64,000 bases of DNA. Source: Roseiarcus sp963732155. Lineage in GTDB: Bacteria > Pseudomonadota > Alphaproteobacteria > Rhizobiales > Beijerinckiaceae. A program made the translations under genes and the position numbers. Positions 17,337-26,366 of this stretch are shown one piece after another (the first letter of the stretch is position 1; each line of letters opens with the position of its first letter). The DNA is taken from NCBI GenBank assembly GCA_963732155.1, contig CAVSYB010000006.1, forward strand, positions 496,001 through 560,000. The letters run 5' to 3'. The notes under the pieces were generated by a model. The model was not told where the DNA came from. It did no database searches and worked only from the letters and a program-made list of their open reading frames with translations.

Positions 17337-18269
17337 ATGGCGTCCCGAGGCATTCATCATGTGACGGCGATCGCCGGCCCCGCCCGCCGGAACCTCGAAT
17401 TCTACGTCGGCCTGCTCGGCCTTCGCCTCGTCAAGAAGACCGTGAATTTCGACGATCCGGGAACCTATCATCTCTATTACGGCGATGAGACCGGCGGTCC
17501 CGGCACGATCCTGACGTTCTTTCCCTGGGAAGGCGTCGCCCCCGGCCGCGTCGGGATCGGCGAGACCCGACAGACCGCATTTCGCATTCCCGAAGCCTCG
17601 ATCGGCTATTGGACGCAGCGCCTTGTCGAGAAGGCCGTCGTCCATGAAACGCCGGCGAAGCGCTTCGGCGAAACCGTGCTCGCCTTCAAGGACGCCGATG
17701 GAACGCGGCTGGCGCTCGTCGCCCAGCCGGGAATCGAAGCCGACCGCGGTTGGAGCGCCGGCGAAGTTCCGCCGGAGCATGCGATCCGCGGGTTTCACAG
17801 CGTCACTCTGCTGCTGGCGGACGCCGGACCGACCGGAGCGATCCTGACCGACGTGCTCGGTTTCGCGAAAAGCGATCGCGACGGCGCCTTGCAGCGCTAT
17901 CGCGCGCCCGGCGCGAGGGCCGGCGGCATCGTCGATCTCCATGCGGCCGGCGAGTTCCTGCGGGGATCGCAAGGCGCCGGCTCGATCCATCACGTCGCCT
18001 TTCGCGCCGCCGACGACGCCGATCAGGCCGAAATGGTCCGCAAGCTGGTCGAAAACCACGGCATGCACACGACCGAGCAGAAGGATCGATGCTATTTCCG
18101 CTCGGTGTATTTCCGCGAACCGGGCCATGTGTTGTTCGAGATTGCGACCGACCCGCCGGGCTTCGCCGTCGACGAGCCGGTCGAAACGCTCGGGCTGGCG
18201 CTGAAACTGCCGCCGTTCCTCGAACAGCGGCGGGCGGCGATCGAGGACCTGCTGCCGCCGATCGATTGA
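17337..18269 (+). CDS. Ring-cleaving dioxygenase, VOC family (MhqO/LinE-like)
   Basis: A 310-residue two-domain glyoxalase-fold (VOC) protein. The first module begins GIHHVTAIAGPARRNLEFY with LGLRLVKKTVNFDDPGTYHL, the second has AIRGFHSVTLLLAD and later SIHHVAFRAADDADQAEM, and the final metal ligand is in EPGHVLFEIATD. This is the hydroquinone-type extradiol dioxygenase group, including Bacillus MhqA/E/O. The next gene, 28 bases downstream, is an MhqD-like hydrolase. The same pairing occurs in Bacillus quinone-resistance operons, so the likely role is ring cleavage of hydroquinones. The ATG follows GGAGG. Confidence 0.88.
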   Translation: MASRGIHHVTAIAGPARRNLEFYVGLLGLRLVKKTVNFDDPGTYHLYYGDETGGPGTILTFFPWEGVAPGRVGIGETRQTAFRIPEASIGYWTQRLVEKAVVHETPAKRFGETVLAFKDADGTRLALVAQPGIEADRGWSAGEVPPEHAIRGFHSVTLLLADAGPTGAILTDVLGFAKSDRDGALQRYRAPGARAGGIVDLHAAGEFLRGSQGAGSIHHVAFRAADDADQAEMVRKLVENHGMHTTEQKDRCYFRSVYFREPGHVLFEIATDPPGFAVDEPVETLGLALKLPPFLEQRRAAIEDLLPPID

Positions 18270-18297
18270 ACGCGCCGCCGCGCAAAGGGGCATCGCC

Positions 18298-18924
18298 ATG
18301 ACCGCCGCCCTGTCGTTCATCCACAGATACGAGCCCGCGGCGGACCCGACGCTGCCGCCGGCGCTTCTGCTGCACGGAACCGGCGGGAACGAGAATGATC
18401 TGCTGCCGCTCGGCCGCGCGGTCGCCGGCGGCGCCGCGCTTCTTTCGCCGCGCGGCAAGGCGCTGGAAAACGGCATGCCGCGTTTCTTCCGCCGGCTTCG
18501 CGAGGGCGTTTTCGACGAGGCCGACGTGCGACGCCGGGCGGGCGAGCTTTCCGATTTCATCGCCGAGGCGCGTCGGGCCTACGGCCTGGCGGCGCCGGTC
18601 GCGATCGGCTTCTCCAACGGGGCGAACATCGCCGCGGCGGTGCTGATGGTGCGACCCGAAGCGCTGGCGGGGGCGGCGCTGATCAGGGCGATGGTTCCGC
18701 TCGGCGATCCGCCTGGGGTCGACCTGTCGGGAAAGCCCGTGCTGATCCTGTCCGGCGCCTTCGACCCGATCATTCCGGCTGAAAACGCCGTCCAGCTCGC
18801 CGCGATGCTGAGGCAGGCCGGCGCCGAGGTGCGGCATGAAACGCTGCGCGCGGGCCATGGCCTGACGGAGGACGACATCGCCCTCGCCGCCGCCTGGTTC
18901 AAAAAGCGCCGCCGCAAGGCGTGA
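18298..18924 (+). CDS. Alpha/beta hydrolase, MhqD-like carboxylesterase
   Basis: A 208-residue hydrolase of the phospholipase/carboxylesterase family. It has LLLHGTGGNENDLLPLGRA (oxyanion region, residues 22-40), the nucleophile serine in GFSNGANIAAA near 102, the Asp in LSGAFDPIIP near 160 and the His in LRAGHGLTEDD near 183. The HGTGGNENDL form is typical of MhqD/YfhR-like enzymes that accompany hydroquinone dioxygenases. It shares a transcript with the upstream dioxygenase. Substrate is unproved. The ATG follows AGGGGC. Confidence 0.87.
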   Translation: MTAALSFIHRYEPAADPTLPPALLLHGTGGNENDLLPLGRAVAGGAALLSPRGKALENGMPRFFRRLREGVFDEADVRRRAGELSDFIAEARRAYGLAAPVAIGFSNGANIAAAVLMVRPEALAGAALIRAMVPLGDPPGVDLSGKPVLILSGAFDPIIPAENAVQLAAMLRQAGAEVRHETLRAGHGLTEDDIALAAAWFKKRRRKA

Positions 18925-19058
18925 AAGCGCCTTCCATCGCCAGCGATTTAGACTTTGTTGACGATCCCGGCGATCGTCGACGGCTTGAGCGCGGGACGCA
19001 TCGGGAATTTAAACCGGCGGCGGCGACATTCGGGCGCGCATCGCGCGTGGAGACCCTG

Positions 19059-20762
19059 ATGCTTCGCCGTTGTTTGTCACTGGTCTGCTTCGATGCGCTG
19101 CTCGCCCTCGTCGTCCTGCTGGCGTTGCAGTATTTTCCGCTCCCCGGCGTCGTGTTGATGATGTTCGGCGCCGCGGCGCTGGCCGGACAACTGGTTCACC
19201 TGGTTCTGGCGAGCCTGTTCATTGAAGCGCTGATCGGCCGCGTTCCCCGCGCGCTGGCGCTCGTGCCGGTCATCGCCTACGGCGGCTATTATGCGGTCTG
19301 GTTCGAGCAGGGGCGGCAAATCGCGCAGGTTTCCGCCGAACTGCGCGCCGCCAATCCCGGAAAGATCTACGACTTCGACCCGACGCGCGACGCGCTGGTG
19401 ATGAAGGAGGCGCAGCTATTCGTGGAGGCGCATGACATTCCCGTCGTCTATGAGCCCAGCGCGAACTTTCCGGAGGGCGCCCTGTCGGAGCGGCTGATCC
19501 CCCGCAGTCAATGTTCGGGCATCCGGAGGGACACGCAGAACCGGGTTCTCACGTTCGGCGTCCAATTCAACAACGTATTCCAGAACAATATTTGCCTGCT
19601 GCGATTCCCCGAACGCCCGGCGAACAAGGTGGTGACCGCGACGCTGCGCGGCGATCCCGAGATATGGGCGCATCATGCCGACATTCGCCGGCAGACGACC
19701 GAGATCAGCGTCGACGGCGAGATCGTCGGCTCGTTCACCACCGCGTTCGCGTGGCGGCTGCCGGCGTTTCCCAATCTGGCGATCGGCTGCGCGCTGAACG
19801 ACGCGCGGCCGAGCTGGGATTGCTTTGCCGATTTCATTCGCAGCCCGATGCCGATCGACGGCATCCCGGACTCGGTCGACAAGGCCCGATTCGACGGGCC
19901 GGTCAGCGTCATGCTCGGCATCCGCCGATATACGGCGGCCGACCTTGCCGGTTTTGCCGGTTTCGAGTCCAACGCCGCGGCGCTCGACCAGGCGCACGAG
20001 GAGCCGGAGCAGGTTCAGAACACCGTCTTCGACGCGCTCGCGTCCATCATCGACGGGCAGAACCCCAAGCCGCCGTTCAACCTCGGCTATTCCCTCGCGG
20101 CCAACCCGGAGCGCCTCGCTCCGCTCGCCGAGGGCATGACGCGCCGCTTCGTCGCGCTCGTGGGCGGCGACCGCAACACTCCCTACCGGCGCGAGCAGAT
20201 CGAGGCGCTCGCCGTCGCTATTGGCGCGCTGCCGCACGAGGCTTTGGCGCCGGTGGCCGGCGCGCTGCTCGACGTTATCAGCCATGACCCCCGCGCGCGC
20301 ACGGCCTATCCGATGATCTATGTGCGCGTCGCCGAGGCGGGCGCGGCGGCGCTGCCGTTCTATCGCGATCAGTTCATGGGCGAGACCACCAAGGGCTGGC
20401 AAAGAATGTTTCCGGCGCTCGCCTTGTGCCGCATCGGCGAGGCCGATGCGGCGCTGATCGAGGAGATGAAGAAGCGATACCTCGCGGTCGACCTCGACGG
20501 CGGCGGCGACCCCGTCAATTACAAATCGGCGTTGTTCGTCGCCCTGCTGAAACTCGGACAGGAGGACTTCCTGCGCGCCAACCATCCGGACAAACCCGGG
20601 CGCGACGATTGGTACGCGCAAGTGCTCGCCGGCGCCGGCCTGACCCGGACCGGGCCGAACAATTGCATGCCGGAAGATTGGGGATTCACCATCTACGCCA
20701 CGCCCGCAGTCGCGCCGAGCCTCAAATGGCGGCGCGGCGCGTGGGAGGCGCGGAAGGCTTGA
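19059..20762 (+). CDS. Large membrane-anchored protein of unknown function
   Basis: A 567-residue protein I do not recognise. The N-terminus has about three hydrophobic helices (residues 9-25, 30-57, 64-85). The remaining 480 residues are soluble and probably periplasmic. They contain aromatic- and Pro-rich beta-like segments (FGVQFNNVFQNNICLLRFPE) and, from about 390, helical repeats with a HEAT-like feel (AVAIGALPHEALAPVAGALL). There are paired cysteines in SQCSGI, NNICLL, IGCALN and DCFAD. The start chosen is the ATG at 19059 with TGGAGA in front; an in-frame extension to 18921 adds unlikely sequence. It is monocistronic. Confidence 0.72.
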   Translation: MLRRCLSLVCFDALLALVVLLALQYFPLPGVVLMMFGAAALAGQLVHLVLASLFIEALIGRVPRALALVPVIAYGGYYAVWFEQGRQIAQVSAELRAANPGKIYDFDPTRDALVMKEAQLFVEAHDIPVVYEPSANFPEGALSERLIPRSQCSGIRRDTQNRVLTFGVQFNNVFQNNICLLRFPERPANKVVTATLRGDPEIWAHHADIRRQTTEISVDGEIVGSFTTAFAWRLPAFPNLAIGCALNDARPSWDCFADFIRSPMPIDGIPDSVDKARFDGPVSVMLGIRRYTAADLAGFAGFESNAAALDQAHEEPEQVQNTVFDALASIIDGQNPKPPFNLGYSLAANPERLAPLAEGMTRRFVALVGGDRNTPYRREQIEALAVAIGALPHEALAPVAGALLDVISHDPRARTAYPMIYVRVAEAGAAALPFYRDQFMGETTKGWQRMFPALALCRIGEADAALIEEMKKRYLAVDLDGGGDPVNYKSALFVALLKLGQEDFLRANHPDKPGRDDWYAQVLAGAGLTRTGPNNCMPEDWGFTIYATPAVAPSLKWRRGAWEARKA

Positions 20763-21195
20763 GAGAGACGGACCACGCGCAAAATCGCGACGGATGATCC
20801 GTCCGACGCCGCCACGATACGTTCACAGGGCCGTCATGAGCGTGGCGGGTCGTCGTCGATCTCGACGCGCAGGGCAACGGCGCCTCGGTGCGCAATTTCG
20901 GCTTCGTCACGGTCATCGGGCGGCAGGCGGGCGATTGCCGGCGGCGCGCAAAACGTTCGCGCGAGGTCCGGGTCGAGGTCGCCGCGGCGGCGCCGAACAG
21001 GACATGTCGCCGCTCGGCGATCGCCGCGCCGGGCGCTTCGACGCGCTGGGGCATGATGGGGCGCCCGTCGAGCCCGGCAAACGCACTCGCCTCGCCTGCG
21101 AACGGCAAGGCGTCGATCGGCGCGAAGCCGCGCCTGTGATCAGCTTCCCGACGCCGGGGCGGCCTCGCCGCCAGGCGCCTTCGGCCCGCCGGCGT
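20763..21195. other. Intergenic region with a possible decayed gene fragment
   Basis: No intact gene is supported. On the plus strand one frame reads VVVDLDAQGNGASVRNFGFV from about 20849 and another, shifted by one, reads DMSPLGDRRAGRFDALGHDG from about 21004. Both have normal protein composition, while the rest of each frame is Arg/Pro-rich. This could be a small gene disrupted by one or more frameshifts. The region separates the plus-strand membrane protein from the convergent gfa. Confidence 0.35.
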
Positions 21196-21771
21196 TCAGC
21201 TCTTCAGGGCGCCTGAGCGCTTGGCGGTCCATGTCGCGATATAGTCCATCAGGCCGGGCGACAGGCAGTCGTAGGGTTCGAGCTTCAGCTCCCGCAACCG
21301 CCCGCGAATTTCGTCCATGCGGCTCGGGTCGACGCCGGATTCGATCACCGAGGAGACGAACGCCGCGAAACCGGGCGCCGCCCAGCCGGATTCCTGGAAA
21401 CGCTCGGGGTGGACGAAGTCCAGGCCCTTGAACGGGTGGTCGCGCTCGACCGGGCCGTACATATGGACACCGCATTCGACGCAGGCATGGCGCTGAATGA
21501 GCGCGCTCGCGTCGACGATCTTGAGTTTGTCGCCGTTTTCGAGAACCTCGACGCTTTCGTGGGGAGCGACGGCGACGATCGACATGACGGCGCCCGACGG
21601 CTTCCAGCATTTCGTGCAGCCGCAGGCGTGATTGTGGGCGATCTGGCCTTTGATGCGCACCTTCACCGGGCGGCTTTGGCAAAGGCAGACGAGCACGCCG
21701 CCGGCGAAGTTCGGGTCGGTCGGCTTCACACCGCCGTCGATCGCAGGATGAAGCTTCACGGCTTCGGACAT
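21196..21771 (-). CDS. gfa: S-(hydroxymethyl)glutathione synthase (formaldehyde-activating)
   Basis: A 191-residue zinc protein that speeds condensation of formaldehyde with glutathione. It matches Gfa over its whole length: HPAIDGGVKPTDPNFAGG at the start, zinc-ligand cysteines in VCLCQSRPV, HACGCTKCWKPSGA and HACVECGVHMYGP, then HPFKGLDFVHPERF and a C-terminal YDCLSPGLMDYIATW. Formaldehyde handling fits a methylotroph-related host and the nearby fhs. No adjacent glutathione-dependent formaldehyde dehydrogenase is in this window. GGAGGAAA precedes the ATG at 21771. Confidence 0.95.
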   Translation of the reverse strand: MSEAVKLHPAIDGGVKPTDPNFAGGVLVCLCQSRPVKVRIKGQIAHNHACGCTKCWKPSGAVMSIVAVAPHESVEVLENGDKLKIVDASALIQRHACVECGVHMYGPVERDHPFKGLDFVHPERFQESGWAAPGFAAFVSSVIESGVDPSRMDEIRGRLRELKLEPYDCLSPGLMDYIATWTAKRSGALKS

Positions 21772-22081
21772 CGTTTCCTCCTCAAATTGGCCAACCCGGC
21801 GTTTCGTTGACGAACGCGATGGCGTTCCGCGCCCGACGGCCGATCGGATGGCGTGGAGCCTGCGCCAGCCGCCCGACCCGAGTCAATTCCGAAGGACGCC
21901 GCCTTTCGCGCGCCTCCGCGATCATGCGCCTTCGCCGCCGCGCGACTTTGCGGCGACGGCGCGCGACATCCGCGCTATATCTGCGTCAACAGGACGTCGA
22001 ACGCCGGAGCCCGGCGACAGCGAAGCCGCGTATGGCGGCGCGCGGCGCCCTTTGCTCGCAAGTTTGCGCGAAGGCGGGGAG
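21772..22081. other. Promoter region between divergent gfa and the Ntn-like gene
   Basis: About 310 bases separate the two divergent start codons. Short open frames here are Arg/Pro-rich shadows. A possible -10 sequence TATATC lies near 21974, but no convincing -35 or operator palindrome was found. Confidence 0.4.
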
Positions 22082-22825
22082 ATGCGATCGGTCTCGCTCA
22101 CGATAGCCGCGCTGTTGCTGCTCTCCAATCCCGCCCGAGCGACGTCGGTGGTCGCGGTGTGGACGCCGACGGCCGTCGTGATCGGGGCGGACAGCAAGAT
22201 CAACACGATCGATCGTTCCGCCACCTCGAAGCTCTGCAAGCTGCACGCGCTCCGCGACGTCGTCTGGAGCAGTTCGGGAATCTTGCAATACCGGGCGAGG
22301 AACTTCAACGTCGACGACATCGTCGCGGCGGAACTGTCGTCGGACCAACCGATCAACGTCGCGGTGAAGAAGATAGAAGCGGTCGCCGCCTCGCGGCTGG
22401 CGGAGCTGTTGCGCATCATCAGGGTGGAAAATCCCGCGCAATACCCGCAATTCGAAACCGTCGTTCTTCAAATCGTCATCGGCGCGAAAGATCGAGCAGG
22501 TCCGCGGCTGCGCGTCATGGAATTCGCCAACGCGCCGACCGCGGCGTCCGCGCCGGTTTCGATCGACACGCGAATATGGGACTGTCCGGCGCCGTTTTGC
22601 GCCGGACTCGCGCCTTTCGCGCTTGGCCGCGGCGACGCCGTGTTGCACGAACTCTCGATGAATCCCTCGATATGGGAGACGCTCGGCTTGTCGGGCGCGA
22701 TCCGCCATTTGATCGAGACCGAAATCTCGGACCAGTCGAGCGACGTCGGGCCGCCGGTCGCCATTGCCGAACTCACCGACGACGGCGTGCGATGGATCAG
22801 CAAGGGCGTCTGCCAGCCGCCATGA
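22082..22825 (+). CDS. Exported protein resembling Ntn hydrolases, N-terminal Thr after the signal peptide
   Basis: A 247-residue protein with a signal peptide (MRSVSLTIAALLLLSNPARA) that should be cut before Thr21. The new N-terminus, TSVVAVWTPTAVVIGADSKI, resembles the start of proteasome beta/HslV-type Ntn hydrolases, in which a free N-terminal Thr is the nucleophile and the first two strands read TTVVA...VVIGADSR. A LCKLHALRDVVWSSSG block is where proteasome-like proteins have KI..I and a SG(S) turn. The catalytic lysine would be near residue 39-50. This is inferred from pattern only. Two cysteine-containing segments (DCPAPFCAG) are also seen. GGGGAG precedes the ATG. Confidence 0.7.
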   Translation: MRSVSLTIAALLLLSNPARATSVVAVWTPTAVVIGADSKINTIDRSATSKLCKLHALRDVVWSSSGILQYRARNFNVDDIVAAELSSDQPINVAVKKIEAVAASRLAELLRIIRVENPAQYPQFETVVLQIVIGAKDRAGPRLRVMEFANAPTAASAPVSIDTRIWDCPAPFCAGLAPFALGRGDAVLHELSMNPSIWETLGLSGAIRHLIETEISDQSSDVGPPVAIAELTDDGVRWISKGVCQPP

Positions 22826-23258
22826 GCGGGCGTCGTCGGAAGCATCGCAGCCGCGACGCTCGAGGCGCCCTCGCTTGGCTCGACCGCCGTCAGTTCTCGC
22901 GCCTGCGCGACGTCTTCCCAGGGCGAATGCGGAGCATTCTCCTGCCCCCACGGCGCGGATAACAAACAGCGACAACTTCTTCGGGAAAAGCGCAGCCTGT
23001 GTTAGCATGCCTGGCCTTATTGAAGGCCCTGAACCGCTCATTTTCACAAACCAGCAAGGTGTAAATATCAGAAAAACGCGTTTCCAAATTTTTTCACCTC
23101 CAACGTCCTGAAATTCCACAATCAGCCCAAAAAAAGCTTTGGAAAAATTTGGAGGGACCGAAAATAATCGAGCCTTTTCAAAGGCCCGCAAAGCACCAAA
23201 TTGGCGCGAATCGCGTCCTGGCGCGTTTTCCAGGTGAAATGCAAACCGGCGGAGCGCC
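22826..23258. other. AT-richer intergenic region with an inverted repeat
   Basis: No gene is supported. The part 22960-23200 is clearly lower in GC than its surroundings. It contains CCAAATTTTT at 23084-23093 and its complement AAAAATTTGG at 23143-23152, a 10-base inverted repeat with a 49-base spacer. The stretch might be the remains of an insertion or the 3' region of the upstream transcript. Confidence 0.4.
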
Positions 23259-25061
23259 TCACTCGGCGGCGTTCGACGCAACATCGGCCGCGCCCTCGAA
23301 CTGCAGGCGGGCGAGGCGGGCGTAGAGGCCGCCGCGCGCCAGCAGGCTCTGGTGCGTCCCCTCCTCGACGATGCGCCCGTCGTCGAGCACGAGGATGCGG
23401 TCGGCGTTGACGATGGTGGCGAGGCGGTGGGCGATCACCAGCGTCGTGCGCCCGGCCATCAGCGCGTCGAGCGCGCCCTGCACGAGGGTTTCGTTTTCCG
23501 CGTCGAGCGCCGAGGTCGCCTCGTCGAGCAGCAGCACCGGCGCGTCCTTCAGAATGGCTCTGGCGATCGCCAGCCGCTGGCGCTCGCCGCCCGACAGCGT
23601 GACGCCGCGCTCGCCGACCGGCGTGTCGTAGCCCTGCGGCAGCGCCGCGATGAACGGGTCGGCGGCGGCGCGCACGGCCGCGGCGCGGATCGCCTCGCGG
23701 CTCGCCGCGGGCGCGCCATAGGCGATGTTGTCGGCGATGCTGGCCCCGAAGATCACCGGGTCCTGCGGCACCAGCGCGAGGCGCGCGCGCAACGCCGACG
23801 GATCGACCTGCTTGATATCGACGCCGTCGAGATAGACGGCGCCGGCGGTGGGATCATAGAAGCGCAGCAGCAGTTGGAAGATCGTCGACTTGCCCGCGCC
23901 CGAGGGACCGACGATGGCGACCATCGCGCCGGGCGCGACGCTCAAGACAAGGTCTTTCAGCACGGTCTCCTGCGGCCTTGCCGGATAGGCGAAGGCGACC
24001 GACGCGAACATGATCTCGCCGCGCGCCGGCGCGGGCAGCGGCAGCGGGTTGGACGGCGCGGTGATCTTCGGACGGACGGCGAGCAGTTCGGCGATGCGCC
24101 CGGCGGCGCCGGCGGCGGCCGAGACCTCGCTCCAGACCTGCGAGAGCTCGCCGAGCGCGCCGGCCGCCAGCACCGCGAACAGCACGAACTGCGAGAGCTG
24201 GCCGCCGGTCATCCGGCCGCCGAGCACGTCCTGCGCGCCGAGCCACAGCACGACGACGACGCTGGCGAAGGCGAGGAAGATCGCCGCGGCGGTGACGATC
24301 GCGCGCGAAAAGGTCGTCGCCCGCGCCGCCTCATAGGCGCCCATCGCCGCCGCGCGGAAGCGCGCCGCGCTCGAAGCTTCCGCGACGAAGGCCTGCATGA
24401 CGCGCATCGCCGAAAGGCTTTCGGCGGCGAAGGCGGTGGCGGCGGCGAGCGTGTCCTGCGCGGCGCGCGAGCGCTCGCGAACCGCGCGCCCCGCGGCATA
24501 GAGCGGCAGGATGATCACGGGGATGGCGACGAGGACGTAGGCCGAAAGCTTCGGGCTGGTGACCACCATCATCGTCACCGCGCCGATGAACATGAAGAAA
24601 TTGCGCAGCGCGATCGAGGCCGACGAGCCGAACGTCGCCTTCAGTTGCGTGGTGTCGCTCGACAGCCGCGACACGATCTCGCCGGTCTTTTCCGAATCGA
24701 AAAAGCTCGCGTCGAGGCGGGTCAGATGCGCGAACAGATCGCCGCGCAGATCGGCGACCACCCGCTCGCCGAGCGTCATGACGAAATAGTAGCGAGTCCC
24801 CGAGGCGAGCGCGAGGGCGCCGACGACGCCGATCATCGCGATGAAATAGTCGCGGATCAGCCCGCTTTGGTCCGCGGAAAATCCGAAGTCGATCATCCGC
24901 CGCACCGCGATCGGCACGACCAAAGTCGCGGCCGAGGCGACGATCAGCGCGATCAGGGCGCCGGCGACGCGGCCGCGATAGACCAGCGCGTAGGGCAATA
25001 AAGGGCGCAAGGCGGCGAGCGACCCGCGCCCCTTCGGTCCGGCGTCAGACGACTGGCTCAT
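23259..25061 (-). CDS. ABC exporter, fused membrane and ATPase domains
   Basis: A 600-residue half-transporter of the MsbA/multidrug ABCB type. Residues 20-310 form the six-helix membrane domain, with coupling-helix block FFDSEKTGEIVSRLSSDT near 120. Residues 350-590 form the ATPase: Walker A VGPSGAGKST near 385, signature LSGGERQRLAIARA, Walker B VLLLDEATSALD and the H-loop VIAHRLAT. It would work as a homodimer or heterodimer in the inner membrane, exporting lipid, drug or peptide; substrate cannot be told. It is a single gene, divergent from rpmE, ATG at 25061. Confidence 0.92.
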   Translation of the reverse strand: MSQSSDAGPKGRGSLAALRPLLPYALVYRGRVAGALIALIVASAATLVVPIAVRRMIDFGFSADQSGLIRDYFIAMIGVVGALALASGTRYYFVMTLGERVVADLRGDLFAHLTRLDASFFDSEKTGEIVSRLSSDTTQLKATFGSSASIALRNFFMFIGAVTMMVVTSPKLSAYVLVAIPVIILPLYAAGRAVRERSRAAQDTLAAATAFAAESLSAMRVMQAFVAEASSAARFRAAAMGAYEAARATTFSRAIVTAAAIFLAFASVVVVLWLGAQDVLGGRMTGGQLSQFVLFAVLAAGALGELSQVWSEVSAAAGAAGRIAELLAVRPKITAPSNPLPLPAPARGEIMFASVAFAYPARPQETVLKDLVLSVAPGAMVAIVGPSGAGKSTIFQLLLRFYDPTAGAVYLDGVDIKQVDPSALRARLALVPQDPVIFGASIADNIAYGAPAASREAIRAAAVRAAADPFIAALPQGYDTPVGERGVTLSGGERQRLAIARAILKDAPVLLLDEATSALDAENETLVQGALDALMAGRTTLVIAHRLATIVNADRILVLDDGRIVEEGTHQSLLARGGLYARLARLQFEGAADVASNAAE

Positions 25062-25239
25062 GGCCCGGCAGGCTCCCGCCCAAACTTCGCATCGGGGGTT
25101 TAGCTATCACATTTCGCCGAAAATCAAGTCGAAGGCGAGGCCGGCGGCGCTTGTGTCGCAGGCGGGTCTCCCTTATAGGGAGCGCCGACTTGCGCGGCCG
25201 GCCGTCCGGCGGCGACATTGCGGTTTCGAGGACGAGACG

Positions 25240-25473
25240 ATGAAGCGCGACATCCACCCCAATTACCACGTGATCAAGGTCGTCATGACCGACGGCACGG
25301 AATATATCACGCGCTCGACCTACGGCGACGACGGGGCGACGCTGCATCTCGACATCGACCCCAACACCCATCCGGCCTGGACCGGCGGCTCGCAGCAACT
25401 GCTTGATCGCGGTGGCCGTCTGTCGCGTTTCAACTCGCGCTTCGCCGGCCTGTCGCTCGGCGCCAAGAAGTAG
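25240..25473 (+). CDS. rpmE: 50S ribosomal protein L31
   Basis: A 77-residue large-subunit ribosomal protein. MKRDIHPNYHVIKVVMTDGT and HPAWTGGSQQLLDRGGRLSR match alphaproteobacterial L31. It has no CxxC zinc pair, so it is the zinc-independent (C-) form. The ATG at 25240 is used; an in-frame upstream start adds non-homologous sequence. GAGGACGAG precedes the start. It converges with truA, with 9 bases between stops. Confidence 0.96.
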   Translation: MKRDIHPNYHVIKVVMTDGTEYITRSTYGDDGATLHLDIDPNTHPAWTGGSQQLLDRGGRLSRFNSRFAGLSLGAKK

Positions 25474-25482
25474 ACCGCGAGC

Positions 25483-26238
25483 CTAACCGCCGGCGGACCC
25501 GGAATAGTCGATCCGCATAAGATACAGCCCGCAGGCGGGCGCGACCTGGCCGCAGCGGCGCCGATCGGCGGCCTCCAGCGCCGTTCTGAGATCGGCGGCG
25601 CTCCACGAGCCGGCGCCGACCTGTGCGAGCGAACCGACCATCGAGCGCACCTGCCGGTGCAGGAACGAGCGCGCGCTGACGCGCATTTCGACGACATCGC
25701 CATCGCGCGCGACGTCGAGGGCGGCCAGCGTGCGCACCGGGCTCTTCGCCTGACATTGCGAGTCGCGAAAGGTCGAGAAGTCGTGGCGACCGATGAGCGC
25801 CTTGGCCGCCTCGTTCATCGCCTCCGCGTCGAGCCGCCGCTTGACATGCCAGGCGCGCCCGCGATCGAAGGTCAGCGGCGCGCGACGGTTGACGATGCGA
25901 TAGAGGTAGTGGCGCATCCGCGCCGAGCGGCGCGCGTCGAAGGCGTCGTCGACCGCTTCGGCGATGAGAACGGCGATCGGGCGCGGCGCAAGATGCGCGT
26001 TCAGCGCGTCGCGCAGACGCGGGCCGGCCCAGCTTTTGGCGAGATCGACATGCGCGACCTGTCCGTTGGCGTGAACGCCGGCGTCGGTTCGCCCGGCGCC
26101 GTGCGCTGCGACCGCCTCGCCGGAAAGGGCGAGAAGGGCGGCCTCCAGCGACCCCTGCACGGAAGGCCCGTTGGCCTGTCGTTGCCAGCCGACGAACGGC
26201 GCGCCGTCGTATTCGAGCATCAGTTTGTAGCGCGGCAT
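25483..26238 (-). CDS. truA: tRNA pseudouridine(38-40) synthase
   Basis: A 251-residue TruA enzyme that converts uridines 38-40 of tRNA anticodon arms to pseudouridine. It opens MPRYKLMLEYDGAPFVGWQR, the nucleophile Asp52 is in HGAGRTDAGVHA, and later blocks are RHDFSTFRDSQCQAKSPVR and FLHRQVRSMVGSL. The ATG at 26238 begins the conserved MPRYKL; six extra codons upstream are possible but not conserved. Length matches the family. Confidence 0.95.
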   Translation of the reverse strand: MPRYKLMLEYDGAPFVGWQRQANGPSVQGSLEAALLALSGEAVAAHGAGRTDAGVHANGQVAHVDLAKSWAGPRLRDALNAHLAPRPIAVLIAEAVDDAFDARRSARMRHYLYRIVNRRAPLTFDRGRAWHVKRRLDAEAMNEAAKALIGRHDFSTFRDSQCQAKSPVRTLAALDVARDGDVVEMRVSARSFLHRQVRSMVGSLAQVGAGSWSAADLRTALEAADRRRCGQVAPACGLYLMRIDYSGSAGG

Positions 26239-26366
26239 GAGCGAAGAGGCGACCAAAATGCGGCCCCGCCCGACGGCCGGCGGGGCGCGTCGACGAGCGC
26301 CGGGCGCGCGAGAATGTCAAGACGGCGGGGCCGGCGCTCCAGGCGCGGAGGCGCCCCGACGCGGCG

